From: Siphonodentalium dalli | Taxonomy: Eukaryota; Mollusca; Scaphopoda; Gadilida; Siphonodentaliidae | Assembly: GCA_032622095.1 (NCBI GenBank) | Contig: CP136069.1 | Coordinates: 154,925,043-154,989,042 of the forward strand | Length of the DNA: 64,000 bases | Direction of reading: 5' to 3' | Shown here: positions 11,285 to 23,118 of the stretch, piece after piece | Position numbering within the stretch: position 1 is the first letter of the stretch | How the letters are laid out: every line of letters starts with the position of its first letter | Notes under the pieces: model-generated | What the model was told of the DNA's origin: nothing | Database searches by the model: none | Seen by the model: only the letters and a program-made list of their open reading frames with translations | Made by a program: the position numbers and the translations under genes

Positions 11285-12404
11285 TAGACTTTAAACTTGG
11301 TTGGAAGTCTTAGATTCCTTTGTGGACGATTACAAACACTCGCGTTCACGTTAGCACTATTAACATTGGCCATGTTAGCACAGGAATCAACGCTAGGATT
11401 ATCGTCAATATTTTGCGATACCATATCATCGACCTCATTCACATTGTCGGATTCGACAGTTCGAAATATGTCCAGACACGTATTTGAAATCTTTTTTTGA
11501 ATCTCAAAATGTTCCGCGTTAGGGTCCTGGTGTCAGATGTTGCCGTAACCATATATGTCCCATGCGAGACACAACTTGGTGTGGTTCGGGATTGAAAGGC
11601 GGTAATAGTTTATTTCCTCTTAGGTCATGCATAACTATGACACTATATATCACCAACTTCTATGTTCGAGGGATGTGTGTGTTGTGAATCAAAATAGTCC
11701 TTCATTTGCTGATTCGCGTTAACATCATTCTGTGTTGCCTGTTCTTTAACGTTTACTTGCTCCGATTCCCCCATCCACACTAGGCGGTTTGGACTTTGCA
11801 TCCCTGCCAAATAACAGTCTGAAGGGTGTGAACTTAGTACTTTGATGAGAGGTCATCCGGTACTGTCTCAGAAATACATAGAGTTCTTGCTTCCATGGTT
11901 TGTTTTCCAAGTGAGCTGCACGTATATCTTTCATCATTGGTTTGTTGAACGATGCAGCTTGGGAGTTTGCTCTATATATATACGGTGTCACTTTGCGGTG
12001 TATGAATCCTGACTGTTTTGCAAACTCAGGAAATGCATTTGAGTTAAATGGGGTGCCATTGTCACTTTTGATGACGTCTGGATAACCGAACAAAGACAGA
12101 ATTTTATCAAGCACATGTATAAGCGTGTTCGCTGATATAGATTTCACAATTTCGAACACTGGATATCGACTGAATTCATCGATCACTACAAGGCAGTATT
12201 CTCCTGTTGGAAGCGGCCCGCAGAAATCAATACTTAAGTTTTTCCACACATCATCTGGCATCGGAGACAGATATTTTTTCAATTGGTTCCGGTCCAGCGA
12301 ACAAAGATTGACATGTTAGGCATGACTTCACAGTATTGTCCACATAAACATTTAGTTTTAGTTATTCCTCGGTGTCCTTCGTGAGAAATTATAAATGCTT
12401 TATC
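11285..12404 (-). pseudogene. Ty3/gypsy integrase, main piece (degenerate)
   Basis: Read on the minus strand this is the end of a gypsy-type pol. The HHCC zinc domain is recognisable (HEGHRGITKTK, then SCLTCQ in another frame, so there is a frameshift). The catalytic core is an open frame at 11746-12282 (178 aa): D19 in SIDFCGPL and D74 in KSDNGTPF are present, but alanine stands at residue 110 where the third acidic residue should be. Downstream frames resemble the usual integrase C-terminal segment (GNKLLPPFNPEPHQVVSR) and a basic tail (RPQRNLRLPTKFKVY), with frameshifts and stops. RT and RNase H are missing. Dead copy. Confidence 0.8.
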
Positions 12405-13841
12405 CAGAGGGGGGGGGGGGCGTTAAAAAAGTTGCGAGACGTGGGGGTGTTTTTTTTACATTGCCATTTTTTTTACACCCACCCACCCTTTTTCATAAAA
12501 TTTTAGACACCCACCCCAAAACCCCAAAGCTTTATGTTGGTCCCCTCTGTAAAAACGACCAACCGTTCTATATTGGTCCCTTCTTTGAAAGACCAAATTA
12601 AATGTTACTTCCTGTTTACAAACATGTGCAAGACAAATATTTTCTTGGCTGATAGTTATGCGATAATCAGCAGTAATCAGCGATAATCTCAACTAAATTG
12701 AACTCTAAGCAATCAACAAAGGTAGAATATGATGTGATTATATTGGTATATTTATAACCCAGCCTATTCATCTGTGTGAGTAGATGAAAAATATGTTGAA
12801 TCCCCTGGAATGACAACAAAAAATAACTAGGGCCTATAATAGAATAAAAAATTACACAAAATTAAATTTATCTTTTTTTCCAGACATCAACCAGCATCAA
12901 CTAGTAGGCCTAGAGCCTATAGTAATACCAAAAAGGAAAATGTGCATATGAACCAGTGTACGAATTAGCTTTTATGTATGCCTGCATGACCACCGACATT
13001 AAGTATCATTTACATACTAGTATATGCAGGTAATTATGGGATATAATAATTACAATGTGAACACAACTGTATTAAAGTGTCCTGGCCACTCTTCACATCT
13101 ATTTAAATAATATTTTTTTACTTTTCAGAAGACTATCCAAGGAAGGTTATATTTTTGTTTCTTTCAATAAATGTTATTAAAACTTTATTTCATGTCTACT
13201 TATTTACTTATTGATGGTTGTCAACAACACTGAAACAAAATAATTTGACAATTCAAATAATTATTTGACAAAAGTATATTTAAAAATCAATTTTAGTATA
13301 CAAACACTGATACAAATACTTATTTCATACATTTCACTCATGCATCAACTAACTGTAGGAGTAAAAAGACTGTCATGAAGTATAAGAATTATTGTAATAT
13401 TCTGTCATGAGTTGTTAGCTGATATTGTCAGACTGCATTAAGTTCACCCTACCCTAGAGCTATATCTGAAGTATTGTTTTATTGAACTACACCGTGAACT
13501 AGACAATTTTCAATATAAAAACTGCCAAGCAAGCTGAAGCAGACACAATAAAAAAAAATTGCGCGCAAAAAAAATCAATGAAAATTTTGGGACCCACCCC
13601 CACAATATTCACTATTTTTCCATTTTATATCAACTTATGGGGGTAATTATAACAATATTGAATGTATTAGTGTTTCTCATATTGCAACAAGCCACAACAT
13701 ATAAACAAATATGTTAAAACACTTGAAAATATGCCAATGAAAAAAAAATGCAAAAAAAGTGGTAAAAAACTGTTTCCGGCCTCGGGTACCCACCCACCCC
13801 CCCCCCCACCTCACGTCTCGTAAAAAGCATTCGCCCCCCTG
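12405..13841. mobile_element. Non-autonomous hAT-like element inside gypsy remnant
   Basis: The ends are CAGAGGGGG..GCG and, inverted, CAGGGGGGCGAATGC, followed by matching ACGAGACGTG words on both sides. Flanking 8-mers are GCTTTATC (12397-12404) and TCTTTATC (13842-13849), a 7/8 match. CAG-type termini and an 8-bp duplication fit hAT. The 1437-bp interior is AT-rich with no credible ORF. The integrase reading continues on both sides: LLPQTLRDK lies beyond 13842, and DKAFIISHEGH starts at 12404. Confidence 0.7.
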
Positions 13842-13915
13842 TCTTTATCGCGTAATGTTTGTGGGAGCAAAATTTTGTCACTCTTCAATAGAATTCCAAA
13901 TTGGCATATTTTGAT
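13842..13915 (-). pseudogene. Ty3/gypsy integrase, N-terminal piece
   Basis: The minus-strand translation reads ILLKSDKILLPQTLRDK. This is the segment normally just before the HHCC zinc finger of gypsy integrases and continues directly into 12404 across the hAT-like insertion. Upstream it is lost in an AT-rich tandem array. Confidence 0.65.
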
Positions 13916-14145
13916 GTAATTCAGTATCATATATACATCTTGATATATATTTTGATGTATAATATATATATATATATATATATATGTCAGTATCATATAT
14001 ACATCTTGATATATATTTTGATGTAATTCAGTATCATATATACATCTTGATATATATTTTGATGTAAGTCAGTATCATATATACATCTTGATATGTATTT
14101 TGATGTTATTCAGTATCATATATACATATCTACTATATATTTTGG
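13910..14145 (+). repeat. 41-bp tandem array with (TA)n
   Basis: Units of 41 bp (CAGTATCATATATACATC.. plus TTGATATATATTTTGATGT) are repeated about five times, with a (TA)n stretch at 13961-13986. Another unit appears after the dispersed element at 14782-14830, so the array was interrupted by that insertion. Confidence 0.75.
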
Positions 14146-14781
14146 GACTTCTGTCTGTCTGTTTGTCTGTTAGCTATGGCCTGGAAAACTGCCGGACGGA
14201 TTGAGCCCAAACTTCCTATCGAAGGGTAAAATACCGCATGAAGTGTCATCGCACCGCTTCTGAGAACGTCAGAGCACTCCTTCTCCATTCCCAGTCACCA
14301 AAATGACCGTCACTGGCACTGTGGATTTAATCGCGTTGATAGTTAAAGAGCGTTCGTATCCGCAGTGTCGTTGATAAAGAGCGTATGCGTGTAATGTGAT
14401 TCTTATGTCTGGGGCCAGACGTAAGTGTGTCTGTATCCAGACATGAGCGTGTTGTGTGATTCTTATTTCTGTCTTATAGGGGTTCCAAGGAACGGGGGGA
14501 TTTTCATCGGGTAAGTTTTTCCACCCGAGGACCCACAAACGTACCTCTTTTAGGGACGGGTACCATCACGGGACGGGTACCATCATTTCTCTTGATTAAA
14601 AAGGCAGAATTAACTCAAATTAAATTAAAAAATTAACGGATTTCGACGAAATTTGATACCTAGGGATACTTTTGTCGGGGGAGTGTTTTCGACGGGTCAA
14701 ATCGTGACCCCGACCTGACCTTGACCTTCAAAATGGTCAATACAAGGTCAAAGCCCGGACGAAGTCGGGTCACCTGCTAGT
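14146..14781 (-). mobile_element. Dispersed element with GACAGACA tail, reversed
   Basis: Read on the minus strand it begins CTAGCAGGTGACCCGACTTC and ends in a CAGACAGACAGACAGA tail followed by CCCAAAATATATAG. The same start and tail style occurs at 17702-19080. It looks like a SINE or LINE-3'-end type repeat. The reading frame at 14269-14538 is not recognised. Confidence 0.5.
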
Positions 14782-14830
14782 TGATATATATTTTGATGTA
14801 ATTCAGTATGATATATACATCTTGATATGT

Positions 14831-15882
14831 TTAAGTGTGAATATTACTTCAGCAAATGTGCGAAAATCATCATATTAGTGTGAAATAACTAAGATTTATA
14901 TTCTATAGTTTCTTATCTGGTACACAGTATTCACCTATCAATTTACTATGACTATTTGCTATGACTGCAGCCAGCTGCACTTGCACATGTTATGCTATCC
15001 GATAAATTATTGTAGGCAAATTGGCAAATTGTGCCAATGTGTGTTTATAAAGTCTGTGTAAACATACTTCATACCACTATTTTATTATATGAGGGTATGT
15101 AGTTTACTCCGGGCTAGTGTTGATATTAACAGTCATATATATATACAGAGAGAATGTATATGGTATCGTCACCTTTATACGCCACAACGCATGTTTCAAT
15201 TGAAAGCACAGAACTACGGATTTGTGTTAGAAAACAATCATCAATGTCAGTCGTAGAAAGAACAACCCGGTCTATCATGCATGCATTTGTTGGAGAGCAT
15301 CTGACACCATCATTAAATGACCACGCCACAGCTGGACCCTAAATCTCTACCCGATATATCCAATTACTGGGTCCACAGCGGATAATCTGCACTACCACAC
15401 GATAATTCAAATCCACGAGGGACTCCAAACAGATAACAACTCAGTACAAGAAAACCATAGTCAGAAATGGTAACGCTCTCAAGAAATATTATTAGCCATA
15501 AATATAAATTATAATATCAAATATAGTGGTTACATGAATGCACCGCCTCAGAATTCCGTTAAAACAACTAATCCTTCAAATAATTACAAAAAACTACGGC
15601 TTATTACTGCAGGTTTTTCATTCACAAAACCAGAAAGCTTCTAAATTCGGATCAATAATTGTGTTCCCGCCATAAAATCTTCAAGTGTGCATGGCCCAGC
15701 CATTGTTCATACCTAAACATCGAACGCAATTAATGCGGTCATAATATTTACATACTGCAACTATAATACATCCAGCGAATACACACCCCACGAAAACCCG
15801 AAATGTGTTGTCCTGCGAGATATCCCATCGCTATAGCTTAATTTTACACGGCCAGATTCGCCTTCCTACAATATCCTAAAAT
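14831..15882. other. No recognisable gene
   Basis: Overlapping frames on both strands at 15126-15342 resemble no family. A stretch near 15586-15640 is similar to 28637-28690 (see findings). Upstream parts of the LINE that starts at 15883 may be hidden here but are too decayed to read. Confidence 0.4.
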
Positions 15883-16101
15883 AATAAAGCTTCTCAAATC
15901 ATCGGCATAGTCAATAGAACTTTCGCGAACTTGGACATCGACCCTTTCTAAACGCTCTACATAAGCATGGTGAGACCTATCATCGAAGACTGTAACTCTG
16001 CATGGAGCCAACATCAGAAATATCAAAGCATTGTGTTAGAGAAATACAAAGAAAAGCAACGAAACTAGTTCGTCAAATCAAAACTCTATGCTACCGATCT
16101 G
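15883..16101 (+). pseudogene. CR1/L2-like LINE, first half of split ORF
   Basis: The translation shows the C-terminal part of a non-LTR retrotransposon ORF2, just after the RT palm: ASQIIGIVNRTFANLD, then LYISMVRPIIEDCNSAW (the usual L-Y-x-x-M/L-V-R-P block). After a frameshift comes VREIQRKATKLVRQIKTLCYRS. There is one in-frame stop. The frame ends at 16101, where CACACA-palindrome DNA begins. The continuation is at 23120. The related LINE copy at 42283 has these blocks joined. Confidence 0.75.
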
Positions 16102-16110
16102 TAAAAAGGA

Positions 16111-16250
16111 CTGTGTGGCAGCTTCCACACAATGACTGTGTGGAGGCATTATCTGAACATAAATGTGTACATAATACACACATATCTGTGTATCACCCAA
16201 TATCCACACATATATGTGTACATCACCACACATGTTTGTGTGTGACGTCG
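16111..16250. repeat. Left array of CACACA palindromes
   Basis: Short imperfect palindromes such as CCACACATATATGTGT recur about every 25-35 bases, for example CTGTGTGG..CCACACA, ACACACATATCTGTGT and CCACACATGTTTGTGTG. The pattern matches 21556-21841 and 22999-23118 at the other end of the composite. Confidence 0.7.
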
Positions 16251-17701
16251 GTTTTTATAATTTCACGTGGTGGTCACGCGCGCGTCGTTGTTTCATACAG
16301 ACTCACAGGCTGCCGTAAAGTGTACACATGGAGTCTTGTTGATTGTGGTGGATCTCGAACTTCGATATATTGGGCGGTCTGGTCTCTTCGATTATTTCTA
16401 TAGTTAAGGTAAGATTATATTTAAATTGGCAAGATATTCACCTTTGTGAGAATGTCTGTATCTATTTTGTATAACATGATTGAACGAAATAATAAACTTG
16501 ATTTGGATTTTCTGATTCATCAATTCCCTATCGCATAGTCATATATTTACATTTTAGAGTTGTGCGTTTATCTGGGTTTATCTGTTGTTTCTGTAGTCTA
16601 TATGATACGCATCTTTCCGAAGCATAAAACCTATTTCAGCTCGAAAATTTTCTTTATGTAAATTGACAAATTCAACTGTGTGGTGAAGACATTTACTGAA
16701 CAAATGTTTGTTCATCACATACACACTATATAATATACAGCGTGTTTTAAACCAGAACCACAATTTTATTATTTTGCACGGTAAGGTTCTCATGTTGATA
16801 AAGTAACGACGTTTTTGTGTTTATATGGAATGCAGATGAGAGGAAATATCTACTGAGACCAGTGACGTGGCGACAGGGCGGATATTGGGAAGGGTGTGTC
16901 TATAACCCTATCCCAAACTTCGGTAAAATTTACTAAAAATTCCAACAGTTGGAAATTTCATGCCTGACGCAAAGTTGCAAGTTTTACACCACATGCATTA
17001 TAATAGGTTGAAATTGTTCTCTTTGTTTGATTTTTCAACCAGTAATTAGTGGGAAATTTATTGTTTTTTTTTAGACAAACAGTAGCATATTTTTCTACTT
17101 TTGGTAAAACAAAAATGGCCTCAAATGGTCATCGGGTGGAAGACTTCCATTTGGTTGGAAATTCTAATAGTTGGAAAGCTTGAGGTGCCAATTGGAAAAT
17201 TCAGAACGAGAGGGGGGTGTGCAAATATAATTCTACAAATATGGTTCAAGGGGAGGGTGAGGTGCACTTCGACATTTGAAGGTGGACACCCCCCGCCAAC
17301 GGCGACCATCGAGCCGCGTCCCTGAATGTGACTTGCGGGTGCCACTGGAATGCCCTAGTCGTATACTACGAAGTTCTATATGTGGCACCCGGATCTCACA
17401 CAAAATGTGTGAAATTGGTGTTTCAAATTAATTTCATTTGAATATGATGATCATGAGCATCACTGTTGCAATAAACCTTGAAATACGACAATGGACGATC
17501 ATCATTTATTGTCTACCATCTATATATAAGACATTCAAGACAAATTACAAATAAATATATACAAGTAATATATACAGTCACGTGTGCATCATCACGCATA
17601 ATATAATCATAATACATTGAATTAATTTCCCTGTTCATTTAAGATCTTTCTAACATGTATTAATCTATAGTCATTTAATTAACTTGATTTATATATATAT
17701 C
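16251..17701. other. Gene-free interior with old repeat fragments
   Basis: 16905-17070 is a diverged relative of the CAGAG element: it has GGAAATTTCATGC and TTTGATTTTTCAACCAGTAA in the same order as copies A-C. An AATAAA-like site with T-rich context lies near 16489. No coding region is recognised. The frames at 17101-17345 on both strands are unsupported. Confidence 0.45.
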
Positions 17702-18575
17702 ATACTAGAAGGTGACCCGACTTCGTCCGGGCTATTAAAAAACCAAATTTCAAGTCGATTGCTCCACCCGTTTCCTAGATCTGGTCTGCGCATGCGCGAA
17801 GCTGGTGTCGCACGTGCTCGGCGACCCGATAAAATTCGTATCCGGGGCAAGATACATTCACATACCAAATTTAAAGTCAATATCTCAACCCGTTTCCGAG
17901 ATCTCGTCTGCGCATGCGCGAAGCTGGCGTCGCACGTGCTCGGCGACCCGATAAAATTCGTATCCGGGGCAAGATACATTCACATACCAAATTTCAAGTC
18001 GATAGCTACACCCGTTAACGAGATATATAGCCCAATGTCATTTGCGGATACCTCGGCCGGTGATGAGTTAACGCGACACAGTAAAATGCATCGGCAGGGT
18101 GAGAGTTAACGTAATCTAACTTTATGACCTCTGACGACGTCATAGAAATTACGCATTGATTTTATCCTGATAAAAGCATCGTACCACTTGTACCTAATAA
18201 TTGAGGCAGATAACTAAAACGGATACATACATATTATATATCGTTGGAAAGATGAAGCCACACAGATTCTAACCGTGCAAATTATATGACTGGCAATTTA
18301 TTATTCGCGCTATATCGAATCGATTTGTGAGCACCGAACTGAAATATATTAGCGCAAAAACGGCGTAAAAATAGATTTGACCTCCGCACGTGAAAAGTTG
18401 ACCTCGCACGGACAAATAAATATGCCTATGTTCGTCTCCGGCCGAAAATACCCTAAAATACCAAATTTCATCGAAATTGGCTTAGTCGTTTTCGAGTCCA
18501 TCGATTTCAAACACACACACACACACACACAAACAAACACATACACACACAGATCTTTCAAAATATATAATAGAC
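17702..18575 (+). mobile_element. Dispersed element with 122-bp tandem units and CA tail
   Basis: Begins ACTAGAAGGTGACCCGACTT and ends with an (AC)n tract (18512-18551) and AGATCTTTCAAAATATATAA. It includes two copies of a 122-bp unit with the palindrome TGCGCATGCGCGA (at 17785 and 17907). This looks like a SINE/LINE-tail type repeat; there is no protein-coding evidence. Confidence 0.55.
18512..18551 (+). repeat. (AC)n microsatellite tail
   Basis: Ten AC steps with AAAC interruptions at the 3' end of the dispersed element. Confidence 0.85.
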
Positions 18576-19080
18576 TAGCCGATGAGCCCGACGTTGTCCG
18601 GGCTATTCAAAAACAAAATTTCAAGTCGATAGCTCTACCCGTTTCCGAGATCTCGTCTGCGCATGCGCGAAGCTGACGTCGCACGGGCTCGGTGACCCGA
18701 TAAAATTCTTATCCGGGGCAAGATACATTCACATACCAAATTTCAAGTCGATAGCTCCACCCGTTTCCGAGATCTCGTCTGCGCATGCGCGAAGCTGACG
18801 TCGCACGGGCTCGGCGACCCGATAAAATTCGTATCCGGGGCAAGATACATTCACATACCAAATTTCAAGTCGATAGCTCCACCCGTTTCCGAGATCTCGT
18901 CTGCGCATGCGCGAAGCGGGCGCCGCACGGGCTCGCCAATACGACAACGTTCACCGCCTGGTCAAACTACACTCACGTACCAAGTTTCGTCCCGATCGGT
19001 CGAGAATCGTAGATTTGTATTAATGACAGACAGACAGACAGACAGACATACAGACAGAGGTCTTCAAAATATATAAGAGA
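18576..19080 (+). mobile_element. Second dispersed element, 3 x 122-bp units, GACA tail
   Basis: Begins ACTAGCCGATGAGCCCGAC. It holds three 122-bp units (TCTGCGCATGCGCGAAGC at 18656, 18778 and 18900, spacing exactly 122). It ends with (GACA)n at about 19026-19055 and TCTTCAAAATATATAAGAGA. It abuts the preceding element head-to-tail. Confidence 0.65.
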
Positions 19081-21213
19081 TATGTGGTTATTATTAGGTG
19101 CGTATTTATATAACAGAACATTTTGCCGGGCTGGTCCGGCTCGCCAAGAGTAGAGATCGACGCTGGGCGAGCATGACCAACTCGGGCCCATGTCAAGTTA
19201 CATGTTATATACGGACCCAAAGCCTACGCTCTATGGTAGATATAATACCATTTACTGCCGAATGAGTTGGCTGTGAGTGGGATGGATCCACCGCATATGC
19301 ATACACTGTTCTACATTTCTGAAAATACGCGTCGGTTACTGGCATAACATCACATCAAAAAGATACATCTTCGATCGCCCCCTCAGTGCACCCCTGTCGC
19401 AATAAAACATCGCGTCATTTTGACCTGCACGTGAACATGATTCGGTCCACTTGCTCGCTTACTGACCTAGTATCACAGATGTGATTTTATTATCATGCAA
19501 TGTACCAATGTGCAATGTACCAAGTGAAACAAATTGTTGGGTGGTGGGGTATTTATTTGTCCATTATATTGGTGGTTTACCAAGACGATGTGAAAAATTA
19601 ACATGTATATTTTGGCTCCTCTGCTATGTACTAGTATCTTGCGACGCGTAAATTCGGTGACCGAGGGAGGGGCCGGTGGTGGGGGTGATGTCGTATATCT
19701 AATACATATGTAGCCACCGTTTGTGTCCAAAACTTTAAATTGTGAAGAATGTTATGTCATTCAATAAATGTCATAATAGCAAATAATGAACTTATAAATA
19801 ATCTAAAATTATAAATACTGCAGAATAGTGAGATGTGTCATTAAAGTATTATTAGCATTTGGATTAAGTGACGTACATGCATGGTGAAGAGTTATCGTTT
19901 ATACTATAAAAAAGGGGGAGGGGGGGGGGGGCTTATTTTCAAACTCGCCATGTTTCTCATATTATAATCCTTATATATGAATGTATTGTGTTATATAGTT
20001 AAAATTCCTCATGTAAAATTGCAAATTTCCCGTGTCAAGATTGTGCTTAATGAGGCATCGATCTGGCCATATATAGATAAAGTAAAATATATTTATAAAA
20101 TGTCCGAACATTCATTATGTGAAGCTATAATGAGTAGTACATGTATAATGTATATTTAGCATGTTTCAAAAACTATATTCCTTTCTGAAAATGCGCTCTT
20201 TAATGTATGAATTATAATACTGTTATAGATGTACATACACTGTAAATAATATTCCCACAATGGCATGTTATAAACAAAATAACTTCTCTGCTTACAGGTT
20301 CAATGGTGAAATCATGGCGGTGCGACGTCGATGTAAATAACAAGATATGGACATGACTGCCTTGGCAACGACGCAGATAAACTCTAGTCAACCAACCAAG
20401 AACCACGGTGGAATGTATGAGTTAGACACAAATTCCACAATCAATGATTTTGGTATACATATGATGATGTCATGTGCTGTAATTTGGTTTCTGTGCAAGA
20501 GGCGATGACTTCTATTCTTCGTGAACTCGAGATTTCTCCCCAGAATTGCACCGATATATATACATTCAAAAAGACTATCCTCTTTGGAGCCCTTAATTTT
20601 CTTGTATAGTTCAAGGGATCTCAGAAAGCTTCAGTTAGTTTTAGAGCTTGTTCTTCTACACACGTGAGGGTGAGTCTGATGTAAGACAGCCAACCAGTAT
20701 AGCAATATACATATATATGTATATATAGCAGAGACTGACTTTCGAATTGTTCCAATACATTCAAGTTGGAGGAAAATTCTAGTTATTGATGTGAAACCCA
20801 TTGATGGAACTGAAACATGCAAGCTTATAGTTTAAAATTTCTTTGAAATCTCGTCGGATGACCAAAATATTATGTGAATGTGTTAAACGGCTGTTTTGTT
20901 TTGTGTCGTTGTATTATTGAAATTAAAGACTATAGCTATACTATATCATTCGACAATCACGATTTCTGCTGTGTACACAAACGAAGGCCGCGCGGACCCC
21001 CGGGATATGCATGTTTGCTGTTTCAAGCCTGTTTGATAAGTTAATATTCGAAAACGTCCAGCGCCGCACGTCAAGCATCAGTAGACTATAACATTTCATA
21101 TGTATGGCAGGAAAAAAAACGTCAAACGATAGCAAAACTATATGTATGGCCAATAAATATCGGTGTAAACACTCTTCGTTGAATATGATTTTTTTTTTGC
21201 AGGATTAGCAGCC
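19081..21213. other. Gene-free stretch
   Basis: No family recognised on either strand. A G-run with interruptions lies at 19914-19931. (TA)-rich words occur near 20700-20725. Several 60-85 residue frames occur but have no motif, no splice context and no repeat support. Confidence 0.4.
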
Positions 21214-21555
21214 TATTGTTTGGATCGACCACACAAATTTGTACACATGTAATTAACACATATGTGTTGTCTTGCCCAACATCATTGTGTACAATAACAA
21301 TACAAATAGTGTAATGGCGGTGAACACTATTGTTTGGATCAACCACACAAATGTGTACGCATGTGATTAACACATATGTGTGGTCTCGCCCAACAACATT
21401 GTGTACAATAACAATACAAATAGTGTAATGGCGGTGAACACTATTGTTTGGATCAACCACACAAATGTGTACGCATGTGATTAACACATATGTGTAGTCT
21501 CGCCCAACAACATTGTGTACAATAACAATACAATCTTGTGTGGTAGCGGTGAACA
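21214..21555 (+). repeat. 114-bp tandem repeat, three copies
   Basis: TATTGTTTGGATCRACC starts copies at 21214, 21328 and 21442, exactly 114 bp apart. Each unit contains several CCACACAAATTTGT or ACACATATGTGT palindromes. The long minus-strand frame over this region (21122-21556) simply reads the repeat (HICVVDPNN recurring) and is not a gene. Confidence 0.85.
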
Positions 21556-21841
21556 TATTGTTTCCTTAGTGCAAACATATTTGTGTCCATTCAACGAACA
21601 AATAGATGTGCTGGACCCAAACATCTTTGTGTGTGTCAACTACACAACTATGTAGGTCAGTTACCACACATAAACTGTTCATCTGCATCCACACAATCTT
21701 GTGCGCAACTTAGCACACATTTAATGTGTGCCTACAAAGAACAATTTGTTTGGTCGATCCACACAGTTTGTTCGCCACCGCCACACAACATATGTGTGAT
21801 CATTTGCCACACAATTCACCACACAATGTTGTGCTCGATCA
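21556..21841. repeat. CACACA-palindrome array, right end part 1
   Basis: About ten short hairpins of the type CCACACAATCTTGTGCG, spaced by 20-35 bases. The last 77 bases (21765-21841) are duplicated at 22999-23075 across the LINE insertion. Confidence 0.75.
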
Positions 21842-22998
21842 GAGAGAGAGATATGTTTATTCCTCCAGATATGGAGACCATTATGGTACAATATATATAT
21901 ACAAAAGTTACATGAAGACATATATATACACATGCAATATAATTTAACTTGAGAAATTCATTGTGGTAATGATATACTGCAAGACAAGATGTTTAAGACA
22001 TATATATATAGTGAAGTATCCGATATGATGTCTTCATCATAAAACTTAGTCAGAACACAGGATGAAAATAAACCTCACACATCGCTTGAAAAGACGATAT
22101 TCATCACAAATCAGTTCAATTTGCATTGGGATACACCCGCCTAGGCAAAACGCAAGGAATGTATCGCTATTCATGCTATCAAGAAAGGTAAAAGTTTCAA
22201 TTCCAAATATGTCAATCAGTGAATACCAAAATGTGTTCCGTACCATCTGTGCAAACTCAGATGTACACTCGAGATATCTATGAAACAAGAGATTTGAATA
22301 TGTTTGGTTGCAGCGATTGCATTGAGCGTCATTGTCATACGTGGTTTTTGGTCAAAATATTGGCCATCTTGATACAAATTGGAAAATACTCAGGCTCTTC
22401 TCGAGAGAGCTGCCAAAGTTTCCACAGTGACTGGTTGTCGGGTTTTACCTTGAAGAGAAAAGATAGAGAATCGTCTCTCTGACCACGCTCGCGTGAGTAG
22501 TGAGCAGAGAGACAATCTCTGACAATTTTCATCCAAGTGGACTGGGTAGGGAAGAAACCCGTTTCCGTAAAAGATGGAAGATAATGGTATAAGTGAATTT
22601 ATGGAGAGTATCAGATATATCTTTTAGAAATCCTGTCATCGGGCGACCGTATATTCGATTACCGTGATAATTGAATAGGAATACACCGAGAGCTGCTCTG
22701 TGATTCCGTGGTAAGTTAATCAGTGTTCCAAGAAACAATAATTTTCTCCGCTGAATTTCGTACTCAATAGGGAGAAGTCCGAGTAGTGATAGGGATAATA
22801 TTGTATTACTGCGTTTCGGAATGCGCTGTAAATTCTTAACACACATGCGATAAGCGCGTTCTATCGTGGTATATTGCGTATGTGACAAATCCCACCATGA
22901 TTCACAGCCATAAAGAGCTTTGGGAATAACGATATGCTTAAGAATCTTTAAGTTGGTTAAAGGAGAGAACTCGATTGTAACAGGTGAGCGACAAGCTG
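21842..22998 (-). pseudogene. 5'-truncated LINE ORF2 C-terminus with 77-bp duplication
   Basis: The minus-strand reading from 22998 gives the region after the RT core: LKILKHIVIPKALYGCESWW, then IERAYRMCVKNLQRIPKRSN and LLGLLPIEYEIQRRKLL. These are typical of non-LTR ORF2. After frameshifts follow LWKLWQLSREEPEYFP and a zinc-knuckle-like CNRCNQ..FHRYLEC. The 3' end has AATAAA (21856-21861) followed by a TCTCTCTC tail. A 77-bp direct repeat (21765-21841 / 22999-23075) bounds it, so this is a clear retrotransposition product. It is not autonomous. Confidence 0.8.
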
Positions 22999-23118
22999 AG
23001 TTTGTTCGCCACCGCCACACAACATATGTGTGATCATTTGCCACACAATTCACCACACAATGTTGTGCTCGATCAAGTGGCTACACAAACTGTGTGGTTC
23101 TACCACACAGTCGTTTTA
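22999..23118. repeat. CACACA-palindrome array, right end part 2
   Basis: The first 77 bases repeat 21765-21841 exactly. Then come CTACACAAACTGTGTGG and the terminal CCACACAGTCGTTTTA, the inverse of the left end at 16102. Confidence 0.75.

Noticed and set aside
21122-21556. 144-residue minus-strand frame with repeated HICVVDPNN
   Set aside because: It is a reading of the 114-bp tandem repeat. 114 is divisible by three, which keeps the frame open without selection.
21765-23118. CRISPR-like regularly spaced palindromes
   Set aside because: Spacers are not of uniform length, repeats are imperfect, and the context is eukaryotic transposon DNA without cas-like genes.
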